This document shows positions 1 to 13,215 of a DNA stretch of 64,000 nt, one piece after another. Source of the DNA: Okapia johnstoni (lineage: Eukaryota > Chordata > Mammalia > Artiodactyla > Giraffidae); NCBI GenBank assembly GCA_024291935.2, contig CM044312.1, forward strand, positions 49,978,001-50,042,000, read 5' to 3'. The notes under the pieces were generated by a model. The model worked only from the letters and a program-made list of their open reading frames with translations, made no database searches and was not told the origin of the DNA. Position 1 is the stretch's first letter; the number at the start of each line of letters is the position of its first letter. The translations under genes and the position numbers were made by a program.

Positions 1-62
1 AGGGATCAAACCCAGGGCTCCCATATGACTCGCAAATTCTTTACCATCTCAGCCACCTAAGG
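1..62 (-). mobile_element. Bov-tA SINE, end fragment
   Basis: The first bases match the tRNA-Glu-derived head of Bov-tA read backwards: a degenerate B-box-like stretch, then the usual 'attctttaccatctcagccacc' type ending. The rest of the element lies outside the window. It should sit in an ITPRID1 intron. Confidence 0.75.
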
Positions 63-684
63 GTTCCTTTTTGTCTGAAACTATTTTTCATCTGTTCTAG
101 AGTAGAAATGCAGTTTCAGTGTTTCCAAGTGACCAGGAGGTGGCAGCATTTCAGAATCTTCCACATCACTCCCTTCACAGGGAGCACTCACACCATCAAT
201 TATTCCTAAATCCCAGCCCCCATGCCTTCCAATCACAAAGGTGATTGGCTATCTAGGTGAAACATAAAATTCTTTTATAATGTTCAACCTACTTGAGCAC
301 CATAGTTCCACTGCCCTGACCTCACTGTTTCTAGAACTCAGTCACTTTGTAAGAATTCACTGCCTGATTGGCTCACTCCTAAGGGACAAATAACTTCATG
401 TGACCAGTTACACTGTAGCTGACAAATCTACTGGGCTTGGTGGCTGCAAGAGGACATTCAAATAGGGAAACAAAGGCAACAGCCTCATACAGAGCGTAAG
501 GTTTAAACAGTGATTCACATCAGGAACGACGGGGAGCAGAATTAGAAGGGCAGACAGTTCAATTCTAGATTCCAGTCCATGGAGGATGGGATGCCTAGCC
601 TATGCCTGCCTCACTGTGAATGAGCTTGTGAACTGGTGGGGCTGATTCTGCAGATTTCAACCACCAGACACTGTGGTTAAGCAG

Positions 685-895
685 TTGTCGTTTAGTTGCT
701 AAGTTGTGTCCAGATTTTTTGCAACCCCACAGACTGTAGCCCACCAGGGTCCTCTGTCTATGGAATTTCCCAGGCAAGAATACTAGGGTGGGTTGCCATT
801 TCCTTCTCCAGGAGATATTCCCAACCCAGGAATCAAACCCTCATATCCTGCATTGACAAGAGGATTCTTTACCAATGAGCCACTAGGAAAGCCCA
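685..895 (-). mobile_element. Bov-tA SINE with 11-bp target duplication
   Basis: Full-length Bov-tA read in reverse, from the 'ttgctaagttgtgtcc' tail to the 'gagccactaggaaagccc' tRNA-like head. It is flanked by the perfect duplication tggttaagcag at 674-684 and 896-906, so both insertion borders are exact. It lies in ITPRID1 intron sequence upstream of the first exon in the window. Confidence 0.9.
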
Positions 896-1220
896 TGGTT
901 AAGCAGAGCTAAGACTAGTTAAAAATATTCTAAGCAGACTCTCTAATCAAGCACATATCATCCAATAGATGTGTTCAATATTACTGAGATTCAGAGTGAG
1001 GCAGGACTCGGCACCAAAACAAGATTATACAATACTCAACTTTTCTAAGCACAAGCCTGCATTATGCTGGCCCTACCCCTCTGATCCTGTCTACATCCTT
1101 GCACACCTATATTACCTAGGTTTCCAGACTGACTTCTTGTCCCTGGAACATAATGTCTCCAAGGGCCATCCAATAGTCACTGCTCTCTTGTCCCAGCCAC
1201 ATATGCCTATACCTGCCTGA

Positions 1221-1511
<291 letters not shown>

Positions 1512-1879
1512 TAATTATCTAAGAGAGTCATAAAAGTAAGTACCAGCCCGCATACCTGGAGCAAGGAAAGGTAATCAGGGCAGGACAGATGTGCAGCAGG
1601 GAGCAGGGCTAATGAGAAATTGGCCAGTTTTTCCTTGCTTTCCTGTTCCAGGTCTTACTTTCTCAGTGGGAGTCTGTGAGAGCCATTTACTGGATAGCAA
1701 CACTTACTTTTCAAGGCCAAGGCTCCTTGAGGTCAGAAAATGGGCAGCCGCTGGGAAGAGGGGACTAGCCAGCAGGATATCTTTAATCATCGTGAATGGG
1801 GCTCTCACAAAAGCAATATTGGCAGTTGTTAGAGTTTTGAAAATCTGCACTGTTTTCACATAGATGAAAAGTATATGTC

Positions 1880-2642
<763 letters not shown>

Positions 2643-2734
2643 TAGATCCCACTCACTGTAGCAGGGGTGCATTAAATGATAAACCTGATTGTACAGTCAT
2701 TCCAGATTCTAAGATTAGATGCCAACACCTTGAT

Positions 2735-2865
2735 TTTAAGTATAAAGAAATTGAAGCCCAGAGAAGCACGTTGCCTTGCTCAGGGCCACACAGCTGGCTG
2801 GTGGTGATTCAGGACCAGAACTCAGGTCAGCTAACCTCCACGCCAATCTTTTCCTCTGCCCTGTA
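2735..2865 (-). repeat. MIR SINE fragment
   Basis: Reverse MIR core: 'agaaattgaagcccagagaagc', 'ggccacacagctggctgg', then a degenerate accession-like tail. It lies in the last ITPRID1 intron. Confidence 0.65.
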
Positions 2866-3082
2866 AGCAGTAGATAAGTATTAGTGGCCCATTTCCCAAA
2901 TGAGAATAGGAAACCGCTTTTGACCTCATGTGGGCTAAGTCATTGCCGAAATCTGTTGCCATCACACCGAACCCACCCTAGAGAATTCACCAAACGTCAA
3001 TGCCTTTCCCACCAGTCTGAGTTAGCTACTTCATGTAAATATGGGAAGTGGTCCACACATTTTGTTCTTGTTTTCTTTTTAG

Positions 3083-3388
<306 letters not shown>

Positions 3389-3557
3389 GTCGGAGCAGGT
3401 TTGATGACCTTCCTACAAAATGTAAAAGCACATGCTAGCCACAGCAAGCATATCTAAGTTTTCCCTAAGGAGAAATACCTATCAATTCTTCATCAGCTGT
3501 TTTTTTAATATTCTACTCTATGGTTAAACCTGGGAGGAATATGTTAATATTCATTTG
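3389..3557 (+). other. ITPRID1: ITPRID1 3'UTR, start
   Basis: Sequence directly after the stop is unique and not repeat-like for about 170 bases. No AATAAA hexamer occurs near the stop. The closest later ATTAAA I noted is near 5316, which I cannot tie to the gene, so the transcript end is undetermined. Confidence 0.5.
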
Positions 3558-4480
3558 ATATAGGATAAGTGAGCACCTACTATGTGCCTGGTGTAGAGTG
3601 CAGTAGCCAACATATAGATATAGATATAGATATAGATATAGATATAGATATAGATATACCTCAAGGTGTATGTGGTGTCCAGTCTTTGCCCTGCTGAAAC
3701 TTAGAGTATGCTGGGGGAGACAGAATGTAAACATACACATAGGTATGAATTTGAAAACTATGAATGTGCTTTAAAGGAAATATATTAACAGGGTTTCATG
3801 AAAGAGAGTGTACCAAGGAGTTTGAGTTAACATCAGCGTATCAGGAGGGTCTGCTTGAATGAGTGACAATAGAAAGAGGCAAGAAGATACAGATCTCAGA
3901 GGTACCAGACTGTCCTAAAGCCTTGAATCAGTCAGCGAGCCAGACTCATTGAGGAGGCACCCACCAGGCGTCAGGACCTCCTCTTGTGCTAGAGACAGAG
4001 CTGTGAACAAGAAACAATTTCTACTTGAAAAGAACTGGAGAAGGAGGGAGAAGCAGCATCCACACCAACAAACAAGTAAATAAGATAGTGTCAGGTCTAC
4101 ACCATGGTGAAGACTCTGTGATGCTATTATAGAAATGATGGGGGATGAACAGTGTGCCTCGTAAACCAGAGTGGCCGGCCTGGCTAAGAGGAAGCTATAT
4201 GACCTGAATGGTGAGGATGAGGAAGCCATGTGAAACCCTGGGGAAAGAACGTTTAAAGCAGAAGGAATGGAAAGTTTAAAGGCTCCAAGACAGAAACCGC
4301 CTTCATTGTTGAGTGAAGGACTGACAGGGGAGTGGAGGGAGGGAAAGTCTGAGAGGTGGCCTTCAGGATGACTGTAGGCTGGCATCTGAGAGCCCCAGTT
4401 TTTTCCAAGTGTGATGGAAGGCCATGGTGGGTTTTAAGAAGGGTTGTCATAAGATCCGACTTACATTTGCAGTTCACCCT
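3558..4480. repeat. Ancient L2/MIR-class repeat, split by a microsatellite
   Basis: It opens with 'gagcacctactatgtgcctgg', the shared L2/MIR motif. It continues through a degenerate block with 'gaagccatgtgaaaccctgggg', 'gaaggccatggtgggttttaag' and 'tcataagatccgacttac', all typical of one widespread ancient mammalian repeat. Divergence is high, so family name and orientation are tentative. Confidence 0.5.
3613..3658. repeat. Hexanucleotide microsatellite (tataga)n
   Basis: About 7.6 uninterrupted copies of a 6-bp unit (tatagatatagata...), pure over 46 bases, about 225 bp after the ITPRID1 stop codon. Pure arrays of this length are often length-polymorphic. Confidence 0.95.
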
Positions 4481-5879
4481 AACAGCCTTGCGGAGAAGGC
4501 ACCATTGGAGACTCACCACTGAGTGAGTTCCCAGTTAGAATAGAGCTCCCAGTTAGAAGGCAGCTGGTGTCACCCCCCAAGGGGAGAAGCAAAGCTGTCA
4601 AGTTGCTTCCATCCAGCTGGGGAGGCTTGTGAGCCCCCTACCCCACTCCCCACCCCCCCAGGAAAATGCAGGGAGCTGTGGACGGGGACTGAGTACGCTG
4701 GCAGTCTCTAAGTGCGGCCGGACGTTCTAAGGAGGGGGAAATGCCCGAAGAATGGAACCGCCAGAAAAAACTTCATGGAAGAGTAACACCTTGAGGGAAG
4801 TTCATAATTTGTATAAGAAGGGCAAGTGCAGGGACACTAAGAAGTTATTTCATCGGAAATTATCTATTACTAGACCCTAACTCATAGCCTATTTCCATTC
4901 TTCATCCCCCTTGCGTCTTGAAAACCCTTTGGCTTTAGTGAAGCCCTTCTACCCTCCTGGCCACCCTGCAGTTTCCTCTGTTGACTCTACTTCCTCGGAG
5001 TGTGGACATGCCCCTTCCATCCTCAACTGTCCTCTTTGTCTCTCCCCGTACTTCTCTTTCTCAATATACACACCCACTCTAGAGACCCAGTCCCCAGCTC
5101 TCTCCAGAATTCCTCTCCAGCATTGTCTACTCTCCACAAGATGGTTTCATCTGGAAGAACTGTCTCCATGTCTCACTCAGTATCAATCATTTTGTTTCTG
5201 TGTGATACACAGCACCCCATGCCAAGAGCTTACATGACAATCTCTTATTCTCAAAAGCAGCCCACAGCAAAACTGCTCATTAGACATGGAAAAATATTTT
5301 TTTCTGAGAATCTATATTAAAGCTAAAAAAGTTCTATTTTGGAGTTTGGAGTATTGACAAAGCTCAGACGTGTTTTTGACCTGAGTTGCTTCCACATGAA
5401 ACAGGTGGAAATGATATTTGTTGGTTGTGAGTTTATATAATCAAACTGCATAAAAGAGACTGACCCTGTAAGTTGCCATATAAAAATAGAAGTCTTTTAC
5501 CTGTGACCAGACAGACTTTCCCTCTTTGGAGCCTCTCAGTGCTAAGGGAAGCATTCCCCATGTGAATGAGGAGGAGGCTAAGATTTGGAGAGAATGATCT
5601 ATACAGGTATACACCGAGTCCTGCCCTGTATTACTAATGAGAAGCACCTATACACTGGGATTAAAGGTTCAAGTTCTAAATTTAAATCGAGAAGCTTAGA
5701 TCCAGCTCAACTATTGGTTTTGGATAAATTGCTTACCCTTAGTGCCTTCATCTGTACATTATTAGAGTTAATGCACATTGAGTCCTCTACAGCAAGCCTG
5801 CAACATTGTTCCCATATGATTCCATAGAGTACGGCTCAGTGTGATTACTATGATGATGATGATGAGAATAAGAGTAAAG
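4481..5879. other. Unassigned intergenic sequence
   Basis: I see no gene. There is a short C-rich stretch at 4640-4665. The segment 4880-5200, rich in 'ccctcctggcc'-like runs, may be a decayed L2 piece. The ORFs here have no recognisable protein features. Confidence 0.4.
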
Positions 5880-5975
5880 GCAATTTTTGAATATCTACTT
5901 ACGTGCAAGGTACTCAGCTAAGCACTTTATATGCATTATCACCTATCTTCACCACAATCCTGAGAGGCAAGAATT
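5880..5975 (-). repeat. MIR SINE fragment
   Basis: Reverse MIR: 'gaatatctacttacgtgcaagg', 'agctaagcactttatatgc', 'cctgagaggcaagaattc'. A short impure (CA)n run follows at 5979-6010. Confidence 0.65.
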
Positions 5976-8799
5976 CATACACACACACACGCATACATGT
6001 GCACACACATACTCAAAAAAACTATGAATTGTCTTAGTTCTGACAACTAGTAAGGAATTGAGTTGACTCTCTGATTCCCTGTTTTGCCAGTGGCTCACCG
6101 TTATGGCTCTACCAAGCCATAGGGCTTGTGTGGAGCCTACGGGTGCATCCACATCAACCAAGTAGCCCTGCTTCTGTCTGTGATATTTATTTAGCTTTAG
6201 CAGAGATTTTCCTTTAAAAAAAATCTCATTCTGTATAAAAGTTTGAAACACGGCACTATGTTAATGGCATATTACTCTTGTAGTCAAACACAGGTTCTGA
6301 GTTGCTTTCTTGCAAAGTGATGACTACCTCCACAAAACTCCTTGGGAACCTACCATCCTAGCAACTCTTAGCTTACTATGGCTTGTCCCATTGCCAAGAA
6401 TAATGGCAAGAGTTCCTTTGCAGTCCCTGAATGATTTTCTGGGAAATCTCATTGTTCTGTCTTCAAGTTCCAAGATCCTTCATTCTCTTTTTTATGAAGT
6501 TAAACCTAGCCAAGGTGACTTTATTCAGGGAAATCCAGGCCACATATTTGAAATCAGAAATCACTGCAGTAAATATTTGCACAAAGTGAAAACATAGAAA
6601 ATGTTTTAATTATAAAACCCAACTCAGGGTTGGAATGATTCCATTTCAATGAAAAAGAAAAAAAAAGTAAAAAACCACACTGCCTGATCATTTTCAAATT
6701 TAGAAATTGGCAGGGAAGCAATTTAACTTCTTTTACGTGGAAGGACAGGGGTCCTTTCCTGTATTAATTTTCTTCCATCTAGATTCCATTTCAATATTCA
6801 AAGCCAAAGATTTGAATAGAGAAAACTGAGTTAGAAACAATAATTGGAAAACCAGGTCACATATTTTCCTTCATTTTGTTATGCATGAGTGAAGACCCAG
6901 GTTGCACAATGAAGACAAAAGATAAAACCTTGAAGGTTGCTCTGAACCTCGGCACATGCATAGGCTATGTAGATTTGTATAAGGAAATCTTCCTTTCAGC
7001 CCACAAAAAAGCATGCTCACAAAATCCCATTAGATTTTGTTTAACAGATATTCTTTTATATGTGCTTTTGTGTCTGCAGGGCCAAGAGTTACCTTATCTT
7101 CAAAAATAATTTTGCTAGAATGGAAAAAATAAAATCAAAAGACTTTCTAATGACTTGAAAACCTAGTCTACCTATTTCTTTGTTGAGAAATGATTTCTGA
7201 TGTATAATACAGGTCATAAAATAGGATATTTGTACAGAAATCAAAGGATAAAAGCTTTCTGTGTGGGAGGAGAGAAGTTTTGAAATGTTTTGTTGTGAAG
7301 TGATGTGTTGCATATCTAATTTCAGATTTTAATGTAAACAGCAAAGAACAGTCACAATTTGGGAAGATTATAGGTTATTTGAAATGATGTCAAATTGTCT
7401 TTCTTGCAAATGAGAGAAGGTGAACAGAAGCCAAAATATTGGTGGCATCTTTCTCTAACCCAGGACTCAGGCTCTACTCGTCTAATTTTCCGATGTTAAT
7501 AGACCGGTAGTTTAGTATGAGATGCTCCCTTTCTAAGTCAACCGAATTTTGTAAAGAAAGAACCTTCCATGTCAAGAATGATTTCTAATCATTAGAATCA
7601 ATTTGAAGACTTTTCCCTTTTGAGTGCTTTAAGAGCTCAGTGCTATCCTATGCTGGTAACCCTCTAACCCTCAGACCAGTCCTTCTCTCTTCATTCACCA
7701 GGAGAATGAAAGTAAAAGAAATGGATCTACTTCCTAAATGCACCCACAATTTCTTCATTATCAGTCAATTATCATTCCCATTATCATTCCATAATTGCTT
7801 ATTTGCTAATGACAATATACCCAAGCCAAGGACATCTCTATTTTTCTTTTTTAATGCAAACATTTCAGGGTATTTAAAAGTATATAATTTCTAACACTTA
7901 ATAAATATAATAGGTATAATAAATCTTTACTCATAGAAAAACGTTAAATGTTTCTACTTTGGACCGTCTGTATTCTTCTATGGAGATGGGTGGGCATTTG
8001 TCAAATATATTGCTCTGTTGCATTTTTATAAATAAAATAAAATTTACTTTTTTGTATTATCTATTGACACAGTTTTCTTGAACTGTTGAAAACTGCTAAA
8101 TCTCATGAAGTTACCATTGCTTTAATGAGTGCATAACCCTGATGCATTACAAAGGAAGGTTCCCTGCCCTGTTCAACTCTCAGTCTTGCCCAGTTTTCCA
8201 CTTATCTATTCTTCACAGTCTTAACCTCCAGCAACCCCTTTACTGCTTCTTCCATCCATAGTAGAGGCTCCAAGTGGTAGAGTATGATATTTGTCTGACA
8301 CTTGGTCACTTTATGTGTATGCTCTTATATTTTCTTAACTCTCTACTATCTGTTTAATCTGAATAACTGTAGAGCAATGGATCATACATTTGCCTTTTGA
8401 AAACCCTTAATTAAAATAAGCATGCTCTTTGAAATTTAGAAAGGTAATGGTTTTCCTTTCTTGTGGTTGAGTGGTCTGCTTTCTGAAAAACTGTAGCTTT
8501 CAAGAATATTTCATGCGTCCTTTTGTAAAACATTCTAGTCATTTAAAATTACAGCAAGAACTTCTAACCCAATCTTACTCACTCTTGCATCTTTCACATC
8601 TGATAACAGTATCTTGCTCATAGTCACTTCTTTATAAATTCTTATTGAAATAAATTAAGGAGAACTGCTTTGCTTTGTATAAAACAAGGTTTAGGGATTT
8701 CTCTTCATTTATGCTCGAGGTGAGACTTACTTATACATATATTTATGTAAAGTCATAGGCCACTACATCATGTAACACTCTCTTTATAAGGACACACAT
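5976..8799. other. AT-rich intergenic stretch with few recognisable repeats
   Basis: 2.8 kb without a supported gene and without a young transposon. Longest stop-free runs are under 100 codons and show no domain-like sequence or splice pattern. It may include decayed L1 or DNA-transposon relics that I cannot name. Confidence 0.4.
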
Positions 8800-9310
8800 T
8801 GTAGACTGAATTGTGTCCCCCAGAATTCATTATCTTAGAGCCCTAACCCCCAAAGTGACTGTATTTGGAGATGGGAGTGTTAAGGAGGTAATTAAGGTTA
8901 AATGTAGTGGTCCCATAAGGGTGGGACCCAATCCAGCAAGACTATAAGAGTCACCAAAGAACTCTCACTCTTTCCCATGTGCGCATGGAAAAGGCCATGT
9001 GAAAACGTAGAGAAGAAGGAAGCCATTTACAAGCCAGGAAGAGCATCCTCACCAGAAACGGACCCTGACAACACTGGGAGCTTGGACTTCTAGCCTTCAG
9101 AACTCAGAAAAAATAAATAAAATGTCTGTTGTTTAAGCCACCCAGTATTTTGTTATGACAGCCCAAGCAGACTAGTACAGATTTTGGTGCCAGAAAGTGT
9201 GGTGCCGCTACAACAAATAAAATGTGGGAGTGACATTGGAACTGGGTGGTGAGTAGAGGCTGGAAGAGTTTTGAGGTGCACGTTTTCTTCAAAGCAAGCT
9301 TTCTCGTTTT
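8800..9310 (+). mobile_element. MaLR-type LTR with start of internal region
   Basis: An LTR of about 380 bp runs from 'tgtagactgaattgtgtccc' to 'agcagactagtaca' at 9179. It has the MaLR landmarks 'gtgactgtatttggagatggg' and 'gttgtttaagccacccag' and an AATAAA signal near 9115. The bases after it ('ttttggtgccaga', then 'gggagtgacattggaactgggt') match the first part of a MaLR internal region. No second LTR and no coding sequence are present, so this is a non-coding relic. MLT1/MST subfamily not resolved. Confidence 0.75.
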
Positions 9311-9666
9311 TGCAATATGGATAGACTGAGACTTTCCCAAATCTTTATGTCTGATTCTTTTTTGCTTAACAGTCCTGTCGATTTATCTCCTTCCTCTTGT
9401 GTTTTACTATAAGCAGTAAGGAGAAATCAGGATGTACCTTCAACACTTGGCTTAGAAACCTCAGCTAAATATCAGATTTCATTGCTCACATGTTCCATTT
9501 TGCACAAAACACAAGAACTCAATTTAGCCAAGTTCTTTGCCATTTTATAATGAGGGTCAAATTTTCTCCAGTTTCCAATAGCATACTCCTCATTTCTGTC
9601 TGAGGCCTGAGACCCCAACAGAATTGTTTTAATGTTCATACCTCTACCAGCAGTCTGCTCATGATT

Positions 9667-9697
9667 TTATATATATATATATGTATATATGTATATG
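9667..9697. repeat. (TA)n microsatellite, left of a SINE
   Basis: An alternating TA tract with gt interruptions directly abuts the Bov-A2 element. A similar tract lies on its other side at 9976-10032. Confidence 0.9.
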
Positions 9698-9976
9698 CGT
9701 GCTCAGTCACTTCAGTCATGTCCAACTCTCTGAGACCCCATGGGCCATGGCCCGCCAGGCTCCTAAGTCCATGGGATTCTCCAGGCAAGAATACTGAAGT
9801 GGGTTGCCATTTCCTTCTCCAGTGATAAAGCATGAAGTGAGTGAAGTGAGTGAAGTGAAGTCACTCAGTCATGTCTGGCTCTCTGCGACCCCATGGACTG
9901 CAGCCCACCAGGCTCCCCTGCCCATGGGATTTCCTAGGCAAGAATACTGGAGTGGGTTGCCATTGCCTTCTCCAGT
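9698..9976 (-). mobile_element. Bov-A2 dimeric SINE
   Basis: Two Bov-A monomers head to tail, in reverse. Each runs from a 'cactcagtcatgtc' tail to a 'gagtgggttgccat..cttctccag' end, joined by a 'gtgaagtgagtgaagtgaag' linker. Confidence 0.88.
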
Positions 9977-9978
9977 TT

Positions 9979-10014
<36 letters not shown>

Positions 10015-10032
10015 CATATATATATATGCATA
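9976..10032. repeat. (TA)n microsatellite, right of a SINE
   Basis: Long alternating TA run with gt and ca interruptions. It mirrors the tract left of the Bov-A2, as expected if the SINE entered a TA repeat and duplicated its target. Confidence 0.9.
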
Positions 10033-10396
10033 TTCTCTAAGACAATAGAAGCTTTCTCTCCAGCTCTCCTCTTTTCTTCCCAAGCCCTCACCAGAATTGC
10101 CTTTAACATGTTTCTACCAATGGTCCCTTCAAGGAAATATAAACTTTTTCTACTATGCTCCTAAAAAGAGCTATGCTGCTCAAAGTCATGTTCCCTTTCT
10201 CAGGGCAACCTGCATCTAATGACTGGTTGATATGAAGGAATGTAAGCCAAGACCCCTCACTTCAACTTAGGACAACTCTCAAGAATCACTCTGGCTTCCA
10301 AGCTCATCTTGGAATTGAGACTTTTGTTGTAACTACAGCCCAAGTCTTTCCTTTGTCCAATCCTGCTTTATTATCTCACAGATGTTAATTACAAGA

Positions 10397-10613
10397 GTGT
10401 GCTAAGTCCCTTCAGTTGTGTCTGACTCTGTGCAACTCTATGGACCATAGCCTGCTGGCTTCTTTGTCCATGGGATTCTCCAAGCAAGAATACTGGAGTG
10501 GGTGGCCATGCGCTCCTCCAGGAGATCTTCCCAACCCAGGGGTTGAAACTGCGTCTGTTACATCTCCTGAATTGGCAGGCGGGTTGTTTACCACTAGTGC
10601 CACCAGGAAACCC
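10397..10613 (-). mobile_element. Bov-tA SINE with 10-bp target duplication
   Basis: Reverse full-length Bov-tA ending in 'ttaccactagtgccaccaggaaaccc'. The perfect duplication aattacaaga lies at 10387-10396 and 10614-10623. Confidence 0.92.
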
Positions 10614-10727
10614 AATTACAAGAATACTCTTAATAAATTCTAAATCTCCATTTCAGAGTCTGTTTCCTTGGAAACCTAATCTGTGAAGCCATTTTAGTTT
10701 GAGTTTTCTCAGAATTAGGTCCTGAAA

Positions 10728-11004
10728 TTGGAGAAGGCAATGGCACCCCACTCCAGTCCTCTTGCCTGGAAAATCCGATGGACGGAGGAGCCTGGTAGGC
10801 TGCAGTCCATGGGGTTGCGAAGAGTCAGACACAACTGAGCGACTTCACTTTCACTTTTCACTTTCATGCATTGGAGAAGGAAATGGCAACCCACTCCAGT
10901 GTTCTTGCCTGGAGAATCCCAGGGACGGGGGAACCTGGTGGGCTGCCGTCTATGGGGTCGCACAGAGTTGGACACAACTGAAGCGACTTAGCAGCAGCAG
11001 CAGC
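10728..11004 (+). mobile_element. Bov-A2 SINE with 11-bp target duplication and AGC tail
   Basis: Sense Bov-A2 dimer: 'ggagaaggcaatggcacccc' monomer, 'cactttcacttttcactttc' linker, second monomer, and a (gca)n tail at 10991-11005. The duplication aggtcctgaaa is perfect at 10717-10727 and 11005-11015. Confidence 0.93.
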
Positions 11005-11519
11005 AGGTCCTGAAACAAGGATAAAAAGTCAAATAGTTTGTTTGAGATGTGATCCCTAAAAACATTACTAAGGCAAGTGGGGAAGTAGGAGAGGCAGTGA
11101 ATGAAAATCAATAATGTATGCATTGTCAAACAAGTTCACTAAGAGTGGGCAAACAGAACTTAATTCCACTGGTGAAATCTGAGACCTCAGTGCTTCAGAG
11201 TTATCCTGTTCAAGGGATATGGGAGCTGGGGTATTTATTCCTCAACTCTCATCAGTCATTGGTTGAAAACTGCCCCTGGAGCATTAATTCCCCAGTATTA
11301 TCGGATAGCTCTGTATAGAGGAAGAATCAGATCCATCAATCAATGTTCTGTATGTACTGGAAGTTGGAAATTTAGTCAGAGTGAAAAATAAGTGTTCAGA
11401 GGTATATATACTATATAACCAAAAAATTAAAAGTTACCGAAATATACCAACAAACCATTGCACGCTGTATTCATGTTTCTCCCTGTTGTAGTCTACTGCA
11501 CTGATTTCTCTACCCTTTG

Positions 11520-11800
11520 AGATATACCTTTGAATATTCAACTCAAACATAACCTCCTCTCAACAGTATGCCTGGTTCTTTCTTTTTACCTGAATAGAGA
11601 TGACTACCTCCTCCTTTGTGTCACTAGAGTACCTTCTATGGACTTCATCCTTAATTCCAATGTTTACCTGACATTTAATTGCTCACATTTCCACTTTACC
11701 TTGGACTTCAGAGTAAGTTTCTTGATGGGAGAGCTGAGTCTTGATCTTCCTGAAATCACTTGTACTGAGCACTATATCTAAAACATAGAAGGAATGTTTG
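11520..11800 (+). repeat. L2 LINE 3' end fragment
   Basis: Degenerate L2 3' end: 'caaacataacctcctctcaac', 'cctttgtgtcactagagtacc', 'gtttcttgatgggagagctgagtcttgatc', then a short A-rich tail near 11808. Named from the order of these landmarks only. Confidence 0.5.
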
Positions 11801-13158
11801 GTGAAAAAAAAAAAATTGAAATACCAGACTCATCTCAGAACTAAATTCCTGAGTGCTATTTCCACTGGTAGTGAAAATATGCTTCTTCAATATTTTTCTT
11901 TCAACATTTAAAAAATGTTATTCCACTAGTGTTCTGTTGTTGTTTTTGGTTTTTGCCTGCATAGTTTCTGATGAGAAAATCTGCTGTCATTTGAATCACT
12001 GATTCTTTTTTTAATGTATTGTTTTTCTACGGCCTTTTCAAGATTTCTTGATTTGTTTTAGTTTTTACCCTTTGATTATGATGAGTAAGAGCATGTTTTC
12101 TTTGAGCTTATTCTATTTGAAGTTTGCTGAGTTTCATGCATCTGCAAATACATGTCCTTTACCAAATTTGGAAAATTTTCAGCCATTATTTCTTCAAATA
12201 TGTTTCTGTACCAATTTCTTTCTCCTCTTCTTCCAGGACTATAATCATAATGTATAAGAACTTATGATATTGTCCCACAGGTCTTTGAGAGTCTGTTCAT
12301 TTTTTATCAAACTTTTTTTTCTTCTGTGTTTTCCAGATTGGATAAGTTTTATTGATTGACCTTCAAGCTCATTGGCCCTTTTTTTTTTTTTCCTCACCTC
12401 CATTCTGTTTTTGAGGTCCTCTGGTGGACATTCTAGTTCTGTTATTATGTCTATCAATTCAAAAGTTTCCACTTGGTTCTTTGGCATACCTTCTATTTTC
12501 CTGCTGAAAATGTCAATCTTTTCATTCATTTTGAGAATGTTCACCCTTAATGCATGAATAATGATTATAAGATGTATTTTTAAATATTTGACAATTCCTA
12601 CATCTAGGTCATTTTAGAGTTTGCATTTGTTGATTACTTTTTCCCTTGCAGGTTATTAACGTCTTCCTGGTTCTTTGTATGTTGAGTAACTTTGGATTGT
12701 ATCCTGGACAATTTATTATGTTTTGAGACTGACTGTGAGATCTGTTAAAATTTTCTGAGGAGTGTTAATTTTTTTGTTTTGTGTTTTCTTTAGTAGGCAG
12801 TTAACCTAGTTAGGTTCAGACCACAACCCTGACCTACCTGCAGGTTGTGGCTCTATTGTCAATTTAGTTTTCATAGTTTTTCTGTACTATCTGGCCTACC
12901 TGTGGATGCATCATCCAGGGCTCAGTCCAGGACTGGATGGTGGTCTACACTGTAGTTCAATCTCAAGGGCTTTTCTATGCTGCTTATGATCAAGTTCTAC
13001 ACATCCACGACTCATGATGAGCCCAACACTTTATACTCAGATTTAAAGGATTCCTTTCTCCAACTACCTCCTCTTTGTAAACCACCACCCCCCCCATTCT
13101 CTAACTCCTACTGACTCCTTTGCATGGTTCTGCCTAGAAAACCATGGTTTTAGCATTC

Positions 13159-13209
13159 ATGTACTGTAATGAACTTACATGACTTCATTACAGTACATAC
13201 TGTAATGAA
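13159..13209. repeat. Three-copy alternating inverted repeat (perfect hairpin)
   Basis: The 12-mer tactgtaatgaa occurs at 13162-13173 (+), as its reverse complement at 13184-13195, and again at 13198-13209 (+). The first pair extends to perfect 15-bp arms (13159-13173 and 13184-13198) around a 10-base loop; the second pair has a 2-base spacer. It lies inside the ancient L1/HAL1 relic just left of a Bov-tA. Confidence 0.95.
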
Positions 13210-13215
13210 ACTGGA

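Noticed and set aside
3513..3740. ORF with (Tyr-Leu)n
   Set aside because: It is the minus-strand translation of the hexamer microsatellite.
8800..9310. Possible intact endogenous retrovirus
   Set aside because: Only one MaLR-type LTR and about 130 bases of internal sequence are present, without any open coding frame or second LTR.
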